From JBEATZ01 sp041178545 (GTDB lineage Bacteria; Planctomycetota; UBA1135; UBA2386), in NCBI GenBank assembly GCA_041178545.1, contig JBEGVB010000009.1:50466-114465 (forward strand): a stretch of 64,000 nt of DNA. The letters run 5' to 3'. This document shows positions 8,044 through 18,268 of the stretch, piece by piece. The notes beneath the pieces were generated by a model, which saw only the letters and a program-made list of their open reading frames with translations, had not been told where the DNA came from and ran no database searches. The translations under genes were made by a program, and so were the position numbers. Positions within the stretch are counted from its first letter, which is position 1; every line of letters starts with the position of its first letter.

Positions 8044-8946
8044 ATGGCCGACCCGTCCGTGAACCCCGTGACGAAACTGTGGGAGTTCTACGACCTGCGC
8101 AGTGCGTGGGACGGCACGTCCGATCCTCGCGCAATTGCCGTCCCGCAGCACCGGCCCGATGGCTCGTTCGAGGTCGACGCCGGCACTGGTGTCGTCTTCG
8201 TCCTCTTGCCCGGCGGCATCTTCACCATGGGTGCACAGAGCATGGACCCTTCCGGTCCCAACCACGAGCCGTTCTCGAACCCCGACGAGGCTCCGCACGA
8301 GTTGGGCCTGGAACCGTTCCTGCTGGCACGGCACGAACTCACCAAGGCCCAGTGGGAGCGCTTTGCCGGTGCCCAAGAGACCGGGTGGACCCTCGGGGTC
8401 AGTTACAGCGGCGACGCGACCCCGATCCTGGCCTCTCATCCTGCGGACCTCATGGACTGGGACACCGCGGTGCGCTGGCTGCAGCGTCACGGGATGAACC
8501 TGCCGACCGAGGCCCAGTGGGAGTACGGCGCACGCGCCGGGACCAAGACACCGTGGTGGCCCGGTTCCCGCGCCGAGGACCTACAGGGTTGTGCGAACGT
8601 GCACGACCGCAGTTCGTTCCAGCGGAGCCCGCAGTTGGGACAGCCCACCCCGATCGACGACGGCTTCCGCGCCATCGCCCCAGTGGGCAGTTTCCGGGCC
8701 AACCCGTTCGGCCTGTTCGACGTGCACGGCAACGTCTGGGAATGGTGCATGGACGGCTACGGGCCCTCTGGCACCCAGCGCGACGGTGACGGGTTGCGCA
8801 CCGACGGCGCGAGGCACACGCGTGTGATCCGCGGCGGCGGCTACTCCGACGGCGCCCACCGCGGCCGTTCTGCGGCCCGGAACCTCTTCTCCTCGACGGT
8901 GCGCAATGGCTACCTCGGCCTCAGGGTTGCACGATCTCTGGAGTGA
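8044..8946 (+). CDS. FGE/SUMF1-like domain protein (orphan C-terminal half of a kinase-FGE gene)
   Basis: 300 aa. After 5 unique residues it begins at the NPVTKLWEFYDLRSAWDGT segment, identical in DNA to the intact kinase gene, and continues as one FGE-like domain: LLPGGIFTMGAQ, LARHELTKAQWERF, LPTEAQWEYGARAG, NPFGLFDVHGNVWEWC, VIRGGGY. Catalytic cysteines of formylglycine-generating enzymes are missing. There is no signal peptide, kinase or TM segment, so unlike its parent it would be cytoplasmic unless exported otherwise. The start at 8044 is the ATG closest to the homology; the 5' boundary of homology coincides with the end of the transposase-remnant region. It may be expressed or may be a decaying fragment. 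Confidence 0.7.
   Translation: MADPSVNPVTKLWEFYDLRSAWDGTSDPRAIAVPQHRPDGSFEVDAGTGVVFVLLPGGIFTMGAQSMDPSGPNHEPFSNPDEAPHELGLEPFLLARHELTKAQWERFAGAQETGWTLGVSYSGDATPILASHPADLMDWDTAVRWLQRHGMNLPTEAQWEYGARAGTKTPWWPGSRAEDLQGCANVHDRSSFQRSPQLGQPTPIDDGFRAIAPVGSFRANPFGLFDVHGNVWEWCMDGYGPSGTQRDGDGLRTDGARHTRVIRGGGYSDGAHRGRSAARNLFSSTVRNGYLGLRVARSLE
8060..8120 (+). repeat. 61-bp exact direct repeat, copy 2
   Basis: Exact match to 5320-5380; the left edge of homology to the intact kinase gene begins here. Confidence 0.95.
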
Positions 8947-8998
8947 GGGGTTCTCGGGCACGGGCAAGGGCCCGGTTGGCCCCGCCCACGGCCCCCGG

Positions 8999-9004
8999 TA
9001 GCGT
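8999..9004 (+). promoter_or_regulatory. -10-like TAGCGT, 7 nt before the oxidoreductase start
   Basis: TAGCGT-N7-ATG with no Shine-Dalgarno; predicts a leaderless mRNA for the oxidoreductase/cytochrome operon. Confidence 0.45.
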
Positions 9005-9011
9005 CTCCACC

Positions 9012-10466
9012 ATGGCTCGACCTGCACCCGCGTCCCGCCCCACGCGCCGCCGTTTCCTCGCGGGCGCGGCCGCTGCGTCGGCGACGCTGGTCCTGCAGGG
9101 CTGTGCTTCCGCGCGCGCGCGCCGCGTGCTGGGGGCCAACGAGGCGCTCCGGCTGGGGGTGGTGGGGCTCAACGGCCGCGGCAGCGAACTGGTCGGTTCG
9201 TTCCGCAGGGTGCCTGGCGTGCGCATTGCCGCGCTGTGCGACGTGGACCGCGCAGTGCTGGACCGTGCAGCGGTCGCCGCAGCCGGCCGCGGCGACCGGG
9301 TGGAGGTGTTCACCGACTACCGCCGGATGCTCGACTCGGGCAGCGTCGACGCCGTCGTCATCGCCACGCCCAACCACTGGCACGCACTCATGGGCGTGAT
9401 GGCATGCGAGGCGGGCCTCGATGCCTACGTGGAGAAGCCGGTGAGCCACGACGTGTGGGAAGGCGCGCAACTCGCTGCCGCAGCGGAACGCCACGGGCGC
9501 GTGGTCGCGTGCGGCACCCAGTGCCGCAGCCACAGCGGCATGGCGGAGGCGATCGCGTTCGCGCGCAGCGGCGAGCTGGGTGCCATGAAGCTGGCGCGCG
9601 GGCTGTGCTACAAGCGTCGTGCGTCGATCGGTCGGGCGGACGGGCCGCAGGCCCTTCCTGCAACGGTGGACGCAGACCTCTGGTTCGGGCCGGCACCCGT
9701 GGTGCCCGTGCAGCGCAGGCGGTTCCACTACGACTGGCACTGGCAGTGGGCGTACGGCAACGGGGACCTCGGCAACCAGGGCGTGCACCAGATGGACCTG
9801 TGCCGCTGGGCGGTGGGGGCGGAGGAACTGCCGCAGACGGTGCTCTCGGTCGGCGGCCGGCTCGGCTACGACGACGACGGCGAGACGCCCAACACCCAGC
9901 TGGTGTACGCGGACTACTCGCCGGTGCCCATCCTCTTCGAGGTGCGTGGACTGCCCGAGCGCGCGGGCAGCGAGAAGCTGGACAGCCACCTCGGTGCCCA
10001 GATCGGGCTCACGCTGCACTGCGAGCACGGCACGGTGGTGGTCCACAGCTACACGGCCGGCTTCGCGCTGGACAACGCCGGCAAGCGCATCCGTGAGTTC
10101 AAGGGCGGTGGCGACCACTACGCCAACTTCGTGGCGGCCAGCCGTGCCGGCGACCCGCGGTTGCTGGCAGCAGACGCGCGCGCCGGGCACCTCAGCGCTG
10201 CGCTGTGCCACCTGGGCAACGAGTCGGTGCGCCGGGGCAGGAGCCAGGGTCCCGAGGCAGTGGCCGCGGAGGTCGAGGCCAACGCGCACCTGCGCGAGGC
10301 CTTCGGTCGCATGCGCACGCACCTGACCGAGAACGGCATCGCATGTCTCGGGCTCGAACGGTCCGACACGCTGTGGATGGGCGCACTGGCCAGGCCGGCA
10401 CAGGACGAGACGCTGTGGCGGCCACGCGGGTACCGGGCACCCTTCGTGCTGGAGGAACAGGCATGA
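9012..10466 (+). CDS. Gfo/Idh/MocA-family oxidoreductase, Tat-exported
   Basis: 484 aa. The N-terminus carries a twin-arginine signal (TRRRFLAG, residues 11-18) followed by a hydrophobic stretch ending in LQGC, so export as a Tat substrate and possibly as a lipoprotein is likely. A Rossmann NAD(P) motif LGVVGLNGRGSE follows, then VIATPNHWHALMGV and the EKPVSHD motif (about residue 140), which carries the conserved catalytic Lys. The second half is the alpha/beta substrate domain with GNQGVHQMDLCRWAVG. Such proteins are abundant in planctomycetes, usually acting on sugars, inositols or their derivatives; the substrate here is unknown. The stop overlaps the start of the cytochrome dehydrogenase gene by ATGA, so the two are translationally coupled. 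Confidence 0.9.
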   Translation: MARPAPASRPTRRRFLAGAAAASATLVLQGCASARARRVLGANEALRLGVVGLNGRGSELVGSFRRVPGVRIAALCDVDRAVLDRAAVAAAGRGDRVEVFTDYRRMLDSGSVDAVVIATPNHWHALMGVMACEAGLDAYVEKPVSHDVWEGAQLAAAAERHGRVVACGTQCRSHSGMAEAIAFARSGELGAMKLARGLCYKRRASIGRADGPQALPATVDADLWFGPAPVVPVQRRRFHYDWHWQWAYGNGDLGNQGVHQMDLCRWAVGAEELPQTVLSVGGRLGYDDDGETPNTQLVYADYSPVPILFEVRGLPERAGSEKLDSHLGAQIGLTLHCEHGTVVVHSYTAGFALDNAGKRIREFKGGGDHYANFVAASRAGDPRLLAADARAGHLSAALCHLGNESVRRGRSQGPEAVAAEVEANAHLREAFGRMRTHLTENGIACLGLERSDTLWMGALARPAQDETLWRPRGYRAPFVLEEQA

Positions 10467-12994
10467 ACCCGCGCTGGCGCCGGCTCCTCTGTGCTGCACT
10501 CGCGTCGGCTGGGCCGCTGTTCGCACAGCAGGGCGACCGCAAGGACGAGGTGCAGCAGGACCTGCCCCCGGACCTCGCGGTGCCGCCTGCCTCGGTGCGC
10601 AGCCCCGCCGAGGAACTTGCCACGTTCCGGGTGCAACCGGGCCACCGCGTCGAACTGGTGGCCGCCGAGCCGCTGGTGGGCGACCCCGTGGTCGCGCGCT
10701 TCGACGAGTTCCACCGGCTGTGGGTGGTGGAGATGCGCGGTTACATGCCGGACGTGGACGGGCGTGGCGAGGACCAGCCCGTGGGGCGCATCGTGGTGCT
10801 GCAGGACGAAGACGGGGACGGCAGGATGGACCGTTCCACGCCGTTCCTCGAGCAGCTGGTGCTCCCTCGCGGGGTGCTGCCGCTGCGCGGCGGCGCGCTC
10901 GCGATCGTGCCACCCAACCTCTACTGGTGCCCCGACGCGGACGGCGACCTGCGCGCCGACCGCATGGAGCCCGTTGGCGACGGCTTCGATGCCGGCACCA
11001 CCAACCCCGAGCACTCCGGCAACGGGCTGCTGTGGGGCCTCGACAACCGGGTCCACCTCGCGAACCACCCGTGGTCGTACCGGCGCAACGCGGACGGGAC
11101 GTGGGAGCGGCTCCCGGCTGCCGGTCACGGCCAGTGGGGCCTGGCGCAGGACGACGTCGGCCGGCTGTTCTTCAACTACAACAGCGACTGGCTGCGCGGC
11201 GACCTCGTCCCCGGTGCCCATGCCGTGGCGCGGCGCGGGCTCGGCGGCCTCGGCGGCACCAACGTGCAGCTCACCGCGGACCAGTCCGTGTTCCCGGCGC
11301 GCGTGACCCCGGGTGTCAACCGCGGCTACCAGCCCGGCATGCTGGTGGACGGGGTGCTGCAGCGGAACAGTGCCGTGTGCGGCGTGGCCGTGTACCGCGG
11401 CGGCGTGCACCCGGAGCTGCAAGGTGACGTGTTCGTGTGCGAGCCCGCCGGCAACCTGGTGCGTCGCTTCAAGGTCCAGGGCGACGACGGCGCGCTCCAG
11501 GCCGCCAACCCGCACGGCAAGGCCGAGTTCCTCGCCTCGGTGGACGAGCGCTTCCGCCCGGTGGACCTGACCATGGGGCCCGAGGGCGCGCTGTACGTGG
11601 TGGACATGTACCGCGGCGTGATCCAGCACAAGAACTTCGTCACGACCTTCCTGCGCAAGCAGGTCCTGGCCCGCGGCCTCGAGCGGCCCATCGGCCTCGG
11701 CCGCATCTGGCGTGTCGTGCCCGAGGACGTGGGCGCGCTGCAGCGTCCGGAGCCGCTGGGTGCGATGACCGACGCGCAACTGGTGGCAGGGCTCGCCTCC
11801 ACAAGCGGGTCGCGCCGCGACACGGCGCAACGGTTGCTGGTCGAGCGCCGCGCGGGCGCGGTGGCACCGACGTTGCGGGCGATGGTGCGCGACGCAAGCG
11901 TGCGCACCACGACGCGCATCCACGCCCTCTGGGTGCTGGAGGGCACGGGTGCCTTGCTGCGCGACGACGTGCTGTGGGGGCTGCACTCGGACGAGCCATG
12001 GCTGCAGGCACATGCACTCCGCGCTGCCGCCCCATGGCTGCGCCGCGGGGACCGCCCGGTGGTGGAGATCGCGCTCCTTGCCGCCGCCGAGGGCGCGCGC
12101 GTGGTGCAGCGCCAGCTCGCGCTCTCGCTGGCGGCGGTGCCGCAGCCGCGGCGCGCCGACGCACTCGCCCGGCTTGCCGGGTGCGACCTCGGCGACGCCT
12201 GGCTCCGCTCGGCCCTCGCTGCGGGCGCCGACGGGGCGGAGGAGTCGTTCGTGGCCGCCCTCGGCCGTGCGTGGGGCACTGCCGAGCAACCCGGCCGTGC
12301 CGACCTGCTGCGCCAGCTCGCACGCGGTCTCACGGCCTCGCGCGCGGCAGGGCGGCAGGACCGGTTGTTCTCGCTGGCCGCCGGTGCCCCTGCCGTGTGG
12401 CAGCAGCAGGCGCTGTTGCGCGGGGCGGTGGACGCGCTGCCCAAGGGCACTGCCCGCGCCGGCTGGATGACCTTCGTCAGCACGCCCACGGGACTCGCTG
12501 CCGTGCAGCGACAGGGCGACAAGGAACTGGGCAAGCTCACCACCGAGCTGCTCTCGGCCGTGGCGCTCAAGACCCCCGAGGTGGAGGTCGACGCCGACGC
12601 ATCCGACCCGGCGGTTGCCGCACTCGTGTCCGCCGGCAGCAGGGTGTACGCCGCGCACTGTGCTGCATGCCACCAGCCCGACGGGCGCGGCATGCGTGGG
12701 CTGGCGCCCCCGGTGCGGGACTCGGAGTGGGTGACCGGCGACCCGGGCAGGCTCGCCCGCATCGTGCTGCACGGTGTCCGTGGGCCGATCGAGGTGGCAG
12801 GCGAGTCCTGGGACCTCGAGATGCCGGCGCAGAAGTTCCTTGCCGACAGTGACCTCGCGGCCGCCCTCACCTACCTGCGTCGCTCGTGGGGCCACCGGGC
12901 CACGGCCGTGCGGGACGTGGACGTGGCGCGGGAGCGCGAGGCAACCAAGGACCGCAAGGGGCCCTGGACCGCGGCGGAACTCGGCGGGCCGTAG
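10463..12994 (+). CDS. PVC-type membrane-associated dehydrogenase with c-type heme domain
   Basis: 843 aa with a signal peptide (RRLLCAALASAGPLFAQQ). An N-terminal beta-propeller domain (about residues 45-430; EMRGYMPDVDGRGEDQPVGR, VLQDEDGDGRMD, VDMYRGVIQHKNF) is the PVC-type dehydrogenase domain found widely in planctomycetes and verrucomicrobia. A HEAT-like helical region (about 435-700) leads to a cytochrome c domain with CAACH (about residue 733) and DGRGMRGLAPPV. It should act in the periplasm, passing electrons from an unidentified organic substrate to c heme. The ATG at 10463 overlaps the oxidoreductase stop by 4 nt, so the two probably act on the same substrate. The enzyme activity itself is inferred. 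Confidence 0.88.
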   Translation: MNPRWRRLLCAALASAGPLFAQQGDRKDEVQQDLPPDLAVPPASVRSPAEELATFRVQPGHRVELVAAEPLVGDPVVARFDEFHRLWVVEMRGYMPDVDGRGEDQPVGRIVVLQDEDGDGRMDRSTPFLEQLVLPRGVLPLRGGALAIVPPNLYWCPDADGDLRADRMEPVGDGFDAGTTNPEHSGNGLLWGLDNRVHLANHPWSYRRNADGTWERLPAAGHGQWGLAQDDVGRLFFNYNSDWLRGDLVPGAHAVARRGLGGLGGTNVQLTADQSVFPARVTPGVNRGYQPGMLVDGVLQRNSAVCGVAVYRGGVHPELQGDVFVCEPAGNLVRRFKVQGDDGALQAANPHGKAEFLASVDERFRPVDLTMGPEGALYVVDMYRGVIQHKNFVTTFLRKQVLARGLERPIGLGRIWRVVPEDVGALQRPEPLGAMTDAQLVAGLASTSGSRRDTAQRLLVERRAGAVAPTLRAMVRDASVRTTTRIHALWVLEGTGALLRDDVLWGLHSDEPWLQAHALRAAAPWLRRGDRPVVEIALLAAAEGARVVQRQLALSLAAVPQPRRADALARLAGCDLGDAWLRSALAAGADGAEESFVAALGRAWGTAEQPGRADLLRQLARGLTASRAAGRQDRLFSLAAGAPAVWQQQALLRGAVDALPKGTARAGWMTFVSTPTGLAAVQRQGDKELGKLTTELLSAVALKTPEVEVDADASDPAVAALVSAGSRVYAAHCAACHQPDGRGMRGLAPPVRDSEWVTGDPGRLARIVLHGVRGPIEVAGESWDLEMPAQKFLADSDLAAALTYLRRSWGHRATAVRDVDVAREREATKDRKGPWTAAELGGP

Positions 12995-13057
12995 GCGTCC
13001 GGTGCCGTTGCCGCAGGGGTGCAAGTTGTGCCGCCTGCGCCTATCGTGGCGCGCCCC

Positions 13058-14236
13058 ATGGACCCCTTCGCACCACAGAAATCCGATCGCTTCACGTTTG
13101 GCCTCTGGACCGTCGGCAACCCGGGCAGGGACCCGTTCGGCGACGCAGTGCGACCGGTGCAGGACCCGTGCCACCTCGTGCGCAAGCTCGCCGAGTGCGG
13201 CGCATGGGGCGTCAACCTGCACGACAACGACCTCGTGCCGTTCGGCGCCAGCGCGGGCGAGCGCGACCGCATCGTGCGCGACTTCAAGCAGGCGCTGAAG
13301 GACCACGGGATGGTGGTGCCGATGGCGACCACCAACCTGTTCAGCCACCCGGTGTTCAAGGACGGGGCCTTCAGTGCCAACGACCCCAAGGTGCGTGCCT
13401 TCGCGCTGCAGAAGACCATGCACGCCATCGACCTGGGCGTCGAGCTGGGGGCGAAGACCTACGTGTTCTGGGGCGGCCGCGAGGGCACCGAGGCGGATGC
13501 GTGCCGCGACCCGCGCACGGCGATGCTGCGCATGCGCGAGGCGATGGACTTCCTCTGCGGCTACGTGAAGGACAACGGCTACGACCTGCGCTTCGCCCTC
13601 GAGGCCAAGCCCAACGAGCCGCGCTCGGACATCTACCTGCCGACCACCGGCCACATGCTGCACTTCATCAGCACGCTGAAGCACCCCGAGATGGTGGGTG
13701 TGAACCCGGAGGTCGCCCACGAGGTGATGGCAGGCCTGAGCTTCGCCCACAACGTGGCGCAGGCGATGGAACAGGACAAGCTGTTCCACATCGACCTCAA
13801 CGGCCAGAAGATCGGCCGCTACGACCAGGACCTGCGCTTCGGCAGCGAGGACGTGAAGGGCGCCTTCCTGCTGGTGCGCCTGCTGGAGGGCACCTGCGGC
13901 GGCAAGCGGTACACGGGCCCGCTGCACTTCGACGCGCACGCCTACCGCACGGAGGACGAGGACGGCGTCTGGGACTTCGCCAAGGGCTGCATGCGCACCT
14001 ACCTGATCCTCAAGGCGCGGGCCAAGGCCTTCGACGCCGACCCCGAGGTGCGTGCGCTCGTTGCCGAGCAGCGCGACGCGCAGCTGGACCCGCTGCTGAG
14101 CGGCGGCTACAGCCGCGAGAAGGCGACGGCCCTCAAGTCCGCGGGCATCGACGTCGCCACGGTGGCCCGCCGCGGCCTCCGCTACGAGCGCCTCGACCAG
14201 CTCTTGATCGAGCACCTGATGGGGGTCCGCAGCTGA
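13058..14236 (+). CDS. xylA: Xylose isomerase (class I, actinobacterial type)
   Basis: 392 aa, the length of the Actinoplanes/Streptomyces class I enzymes. It interconverts D-xylose and D-xylulose (also glucose/fructose) in the cytoplasm using two divalent metals. Signature segments: KSDRFTFGLWTVGNPGRDPF at the start, the active-site His region WGVNLHDNDLVPF, YVFWGGREG, metal ligands in FALEAKPNEPR, and HIDLNGQKIGRYDQDLRFG. The ATG at 13058 gives the family N-terminus and is preceded 10 nt upstream by TATCGT. It is followed after 2 nt by a class I fumarase and then by xylB: a xylose utilisation operon with an unexpected middle gene. Confidence 0.97.
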   Translation: MDPFAPQKSDRFTFGLWTVGNPGRDPFGDAVRPVQDPCHLVRKLAECGAWGVNLHDNDLVPFGASAGERDRIVRDFKQALKDHGMVVPMATTNLFSHPVFKDGAFSANDPKVRAFALQKTMHAIDLGVELGAKTYVFWGGREGTEADACRDPRTAMLRMREAMDFLCGYVKDNGYDLRFALEAKPNEPRSDIYLPTTGHMLHFISTLKHPEMVGVNPEVAHEVMAGLSFAHNVAQAMEQDKLFHIDLNGQKIGRYDQDLRFGSEDVKGAFLLVRLLEGTCGGKRYTGPLHFDAHAYRTEDEDGVWDFAKGCMRTYLILKARAKAFDADPEVRALVAEQRDAQLDPLLSGGYSREKATALKSAGIDVATVARRGLRYERLDQLLIEHLMGVRS

Positions 14237-14238
14237 GC

Positions 14239-15846
<1,608 letters not shown>

Positions 15847-15853
15847 ACCAGGC

Positions 15854-17329
15854 ATGTCCGGCACCAACTCACGTCACTACCTCGGCTTCGACGTCGGCAC
15901 GCAGGGCACCAAGGCCCTGCTCGTGGACGCGGTCGGCAAACGCGTCGTCGCACGCGCAGCCGTGTCCCACGGCTTGCTCGAGGGCCTGCCACCAGGGGCC
16001 GCGGAACAGCACCCGCACACGTGGGTCGATGCCGTGCAGGCAACGGCCCGGCAGGTGCTGCAGGGCGTGGACCCGGCGAGCGTGCACGGGGTCGGCGTGT
16101 CGGGCCAGCAGCACGGCTGCGTGGTGCTCGACGCGAGCGGTGCCGTGGTGCGGCCGGCCAAGCTCTGGTGCGACACCTCGACTGCCGCCGAGGCGCGCGA
16201 GCTGTCGGTTGCGCTGGGACGCGCGGTTCCCACCGGGTTCACCGCCAGCAAGTTGACCTGGATGAAGCGGCACGAGCCGGCGAACTGGCAGCGCGTGCGT
16301 TCGGTGCTGCTGCCACACGACTACGTGAACTTCCGGCTCACCGGTCGCATGGTGATGGAGGCAGGGGACGCGAGCGGCACCGGCTGGTTCGACGTGCAGC
16401 AGCGGCGTTTCGACGCCCGCGCCATGGCGGCCGTGGACGTGGGGCTCGCGGGCCTGCTGCCGCCACTCGTCGGTGCAGGCGAGCCAGCCGGCGTCCTCGA
16501 CGCGGCTGGTGCGCGGTTGCTCGGCTTGCGCGAGGGCACCCTCGTCTCCGCAGGCGGTGGCGACAACATGATGAGCGCCATCGGCTCCGGTGCCACGCGG
16601 CCCGGCGTGGTGGTCTGCAGCCTCGGCACCTCGGGCACGGTGTTCACCTGGAGTGCGACTCCCGTGGTGGACCCCGCCGGACTCATCGCGCCGTTCTGCA
16701 GCTCCGACGGCGGCTGGCTGCCGCTGTTGTGCGTGATGAACCTCACGGGCGTGACCGAGGAGGTGAAGGCTGCGTTCGGGGCGGACCACGGAGCCCTCAC
16801 CGAGGCCGCGTCGCGTGTGGTGGCCGGGTGCGACGGCCTGTTGTGGATGCCGTTCCTCCAGGGTGAGCGCGTCCCTGACCTGCCCACGGCCACCGGCACG
16901 CTGCTCGGCATGCGGCCGGGCCTGCTGCGCGCAGGCCACCTCTACCGGGCGGCACTCGAGGGCACCTCGCTCAACCTCGGCTGGGGTGTCGACCGGTTGC
17001 GAGGGCTGGGCATCGGCGTCGGGGAGGTGCGACTCGTGGGCGGTGCTGCACGCAACGAGCTGTGGCGCAAGATCCTTGCTGCCGTGCTGGGTGCGCGCGT
17101 CGTGCCCCTCGCGGAGCCGGAGTCCGGTGCGCTGGGCGCGGCACTGCAGGCCCTGTGGACCGACCGGCGCCGCAGCGATCCACGCGCAGACCTCACCGAG
17201 CTTGCGGCACCGTTCGTCCAGCTCGCACCCGGGGCCGTGGACCCCGACCCTGCCCTCGTCGCGACCTACCGGGACCTGTCCGTCCGCTACGCGCGCGAGG
17301 TGGAGCGGCTGTCAGCGGTGCAGGGCTGA
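15854..17329 (+). CDS. xylB: Xylulokinase (FGGY family)
   Basis: 491 aa. ATP-dependent phosphorylation of D-xylulose to xylulose-5-phosphate, cytoplasmic. FGGY features: the N-terminal ATPase loop YLGFDVGTQGTKALLVD, VGVSGQQHGCVVLD, ASKLTWMKRHEP, LPHDYVNFRLTG, the GGGDNMMSAIGSG segment with catalytic Asp, the phosphate-binding GTSGTVF, and the C-terminal VRLVGGAARNELWRKILA. The start lies 7 nt after the fumarase stop. The last 18 nt overlap the 3' end of the convergent DUF6807 gene. Confidence 0.95.
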   Translation: MSGTNSRHYLGFDVGTQGTKALLVDAVGKRVVARAAVSHGLLEGLPPGAAEQHPHTWVDAVQATARQVLQGVDPASVHGVGVSGQQHGCVVLDASGAVVRPAKLWCDTSTAAEARELSVALGRAVPTGFTASKLTWMKRHEPANWQRVRSVLLPHDYVNFRLTGRMVMEAGDASGTGWFDVQQRRFDARAMAAVDVGLAGLLPPLVGAGEPAGVLDAAGARLLGLREGTLVSAGGGDNMMSAIGSGATRPGVVVCSLGTSGTVFTWSATPVVDPAGLIAPFCSSDGGWLPLLCVMNLTGVTEEVKAAFGADHGALTEAASRVVAGCDGLLWMPFLQGERVPDLPTATGTLLGMRPGLLRAGHLYRAALEGTSLNLGWGVDRLRGLGIGVGEVRLVGGAARNELWRKILAAVLGARVVPLAEPESGALGAALQALWTDRRRSDPRADLTELAAPFVQLAPGAVDPDPALVATYRDLSVRYAREVERLSAVQG

Positions 17330-18223
17330 GGCTGCTGCTGCCGCGGGGTCGACGTCCGCGCCTGCGAGCACCAGCGTGTAGCGCAGTTGCAGCGGTTGTT
17401 GGGGGTGCACGCGTGCCGTGAAGGTCGAGCCGAACCGTCCATAGGGCCTGGAGCTGTAGCGGTTGGGGCGCGGGTTGGTCGGGTGGTCGACGTGCACCAC
17501 GGTGACGGGGCCGCCCTCCAACGGCAGCACGGCGGCCGTCCAGTCGGCATGGGTCCAGATGTCGTTGCCCTCGTCCGTGGCCCCCTCGGGTCGCAGGTAC
17601 GAGACCTTGGGCTGGTCCTTCTCGGCAAAGCGTTGCAGTGCGCGGAACTGGACGCCTGCATGGTGCGGGTCGCCGTCCAGCAGCACCTCGTCCGTCGTCG
17701 CGCGCAGTTCCACGTCGAGGTCGAGCGCAGTCGTGGTCGCATCGACCTTGCGCGCGCGCAGGCCGCGCACCTCGGTCACGAGGTGACGGCCCGCGCCGTC
17801 CCGCCAGGCGATCTCCGCGACCTGCCACTCGGGCCCCTTGCCGTGCTCGGTTGCAGGCACCCAGCGCACGAGCCGCAGGGTCTCGCCCTTGCGACAGTGC
17901 CAGAAGTCCCACACGGGCGCCTTCTCGTCCGCCGCAAGGCGCACGCGGTTCCAGCCGAGGAACAGCCCGCGGTGGTGCGGGTAGTCGCCGCCCTGGGCCT
18001 TGGTCAGCAGGCGGCCGTCCGGACTCCACACCATGTGGAAGACCTTGCACGTCTCCTCGGCACGCGCAGGCTCGTAGGCTGTCATGGCGCGTGCGACCAG
18101 TCGGCCGTCGAGCCGCACGTCGCCGGGCCGGACCTCGTCCTCGGCCCGTCCGGCTGCACTCGTGCACGCACCGAGGGCCAGCAGGAGCAGCGGGAGCAGG
18201 GCGCGCGCGGGACGGCGTTGCAT
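17312..18223 (-). CDS. DUF6807 family lipoprotein
   Basis: 303 aa. The lipoprotein signal (ALLPLLLLALGAC) places it in the periplasm or outer membrane. The family core is seen in GGDYPHHRGLFLGWNRV and NDIWTHADWTAAVLPLEGG, followed by HVDHPTNPRPNRYSSRPYG. DUF6807 proteins (sometimes annotated as 'PmoA family') are frequent in planctomycetes and Bacteroidetes near glycan-degradation genes; no enzymatic role is established to my knowledge. The ATG at 18223 starts the signal peptide directly. A second, distant paralogue lies at 29782-30756. It is convergent with xylB (18-nt overlap) and 45 nt from the glycerate kinase end, so it could be read with that operon. Confidence 0.8.
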   Translation of the reverse strand: MQRRPARALLPLLLLALGACTSAAGRAEDEVRPGDVRLDGRLVARAMTAYEPARAEETCKVFHMVWSPDGRLLTKAQGGDYPHHRGLFLGWNRVRLAADEKAPVWDFWHCRKGETLRLVRWVPATEHGKGPEWQVAEIAWRDGAGRHLVTEVRGLRARKVDATTTALDLDVELRATTDEVLLDGDPHHAGVQFRALQRFAEKDQPKVSYLRPEGATDEGNDIWTHADWTAAVLPLEGGPVTVVHVDHPTNPRPNRYSSRPYGRFGSTFTARVHPQQPLQLRYTLVLAGADVDPAAAAASALHR

Positions 18224-18268
18224 GGTCGGAGAGGATGCGCCGCGGTGCACCGGACCGCAACCGGCTCC

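Noticed and set aside
7454..8044. A complete IS91-family insertion sequence
   Set aside because: Only the C-terminal tail of the transposase is present; the HUH and tyrosine catalytic parts and element ends are not identifiable.
10118..14215. A 1365-codon open frame on the minus strand
   Set aside because: Antisense to the oxidoreductase, cytochrome dehydrogenase and xylA genes; no recognisable domain, biased composition.
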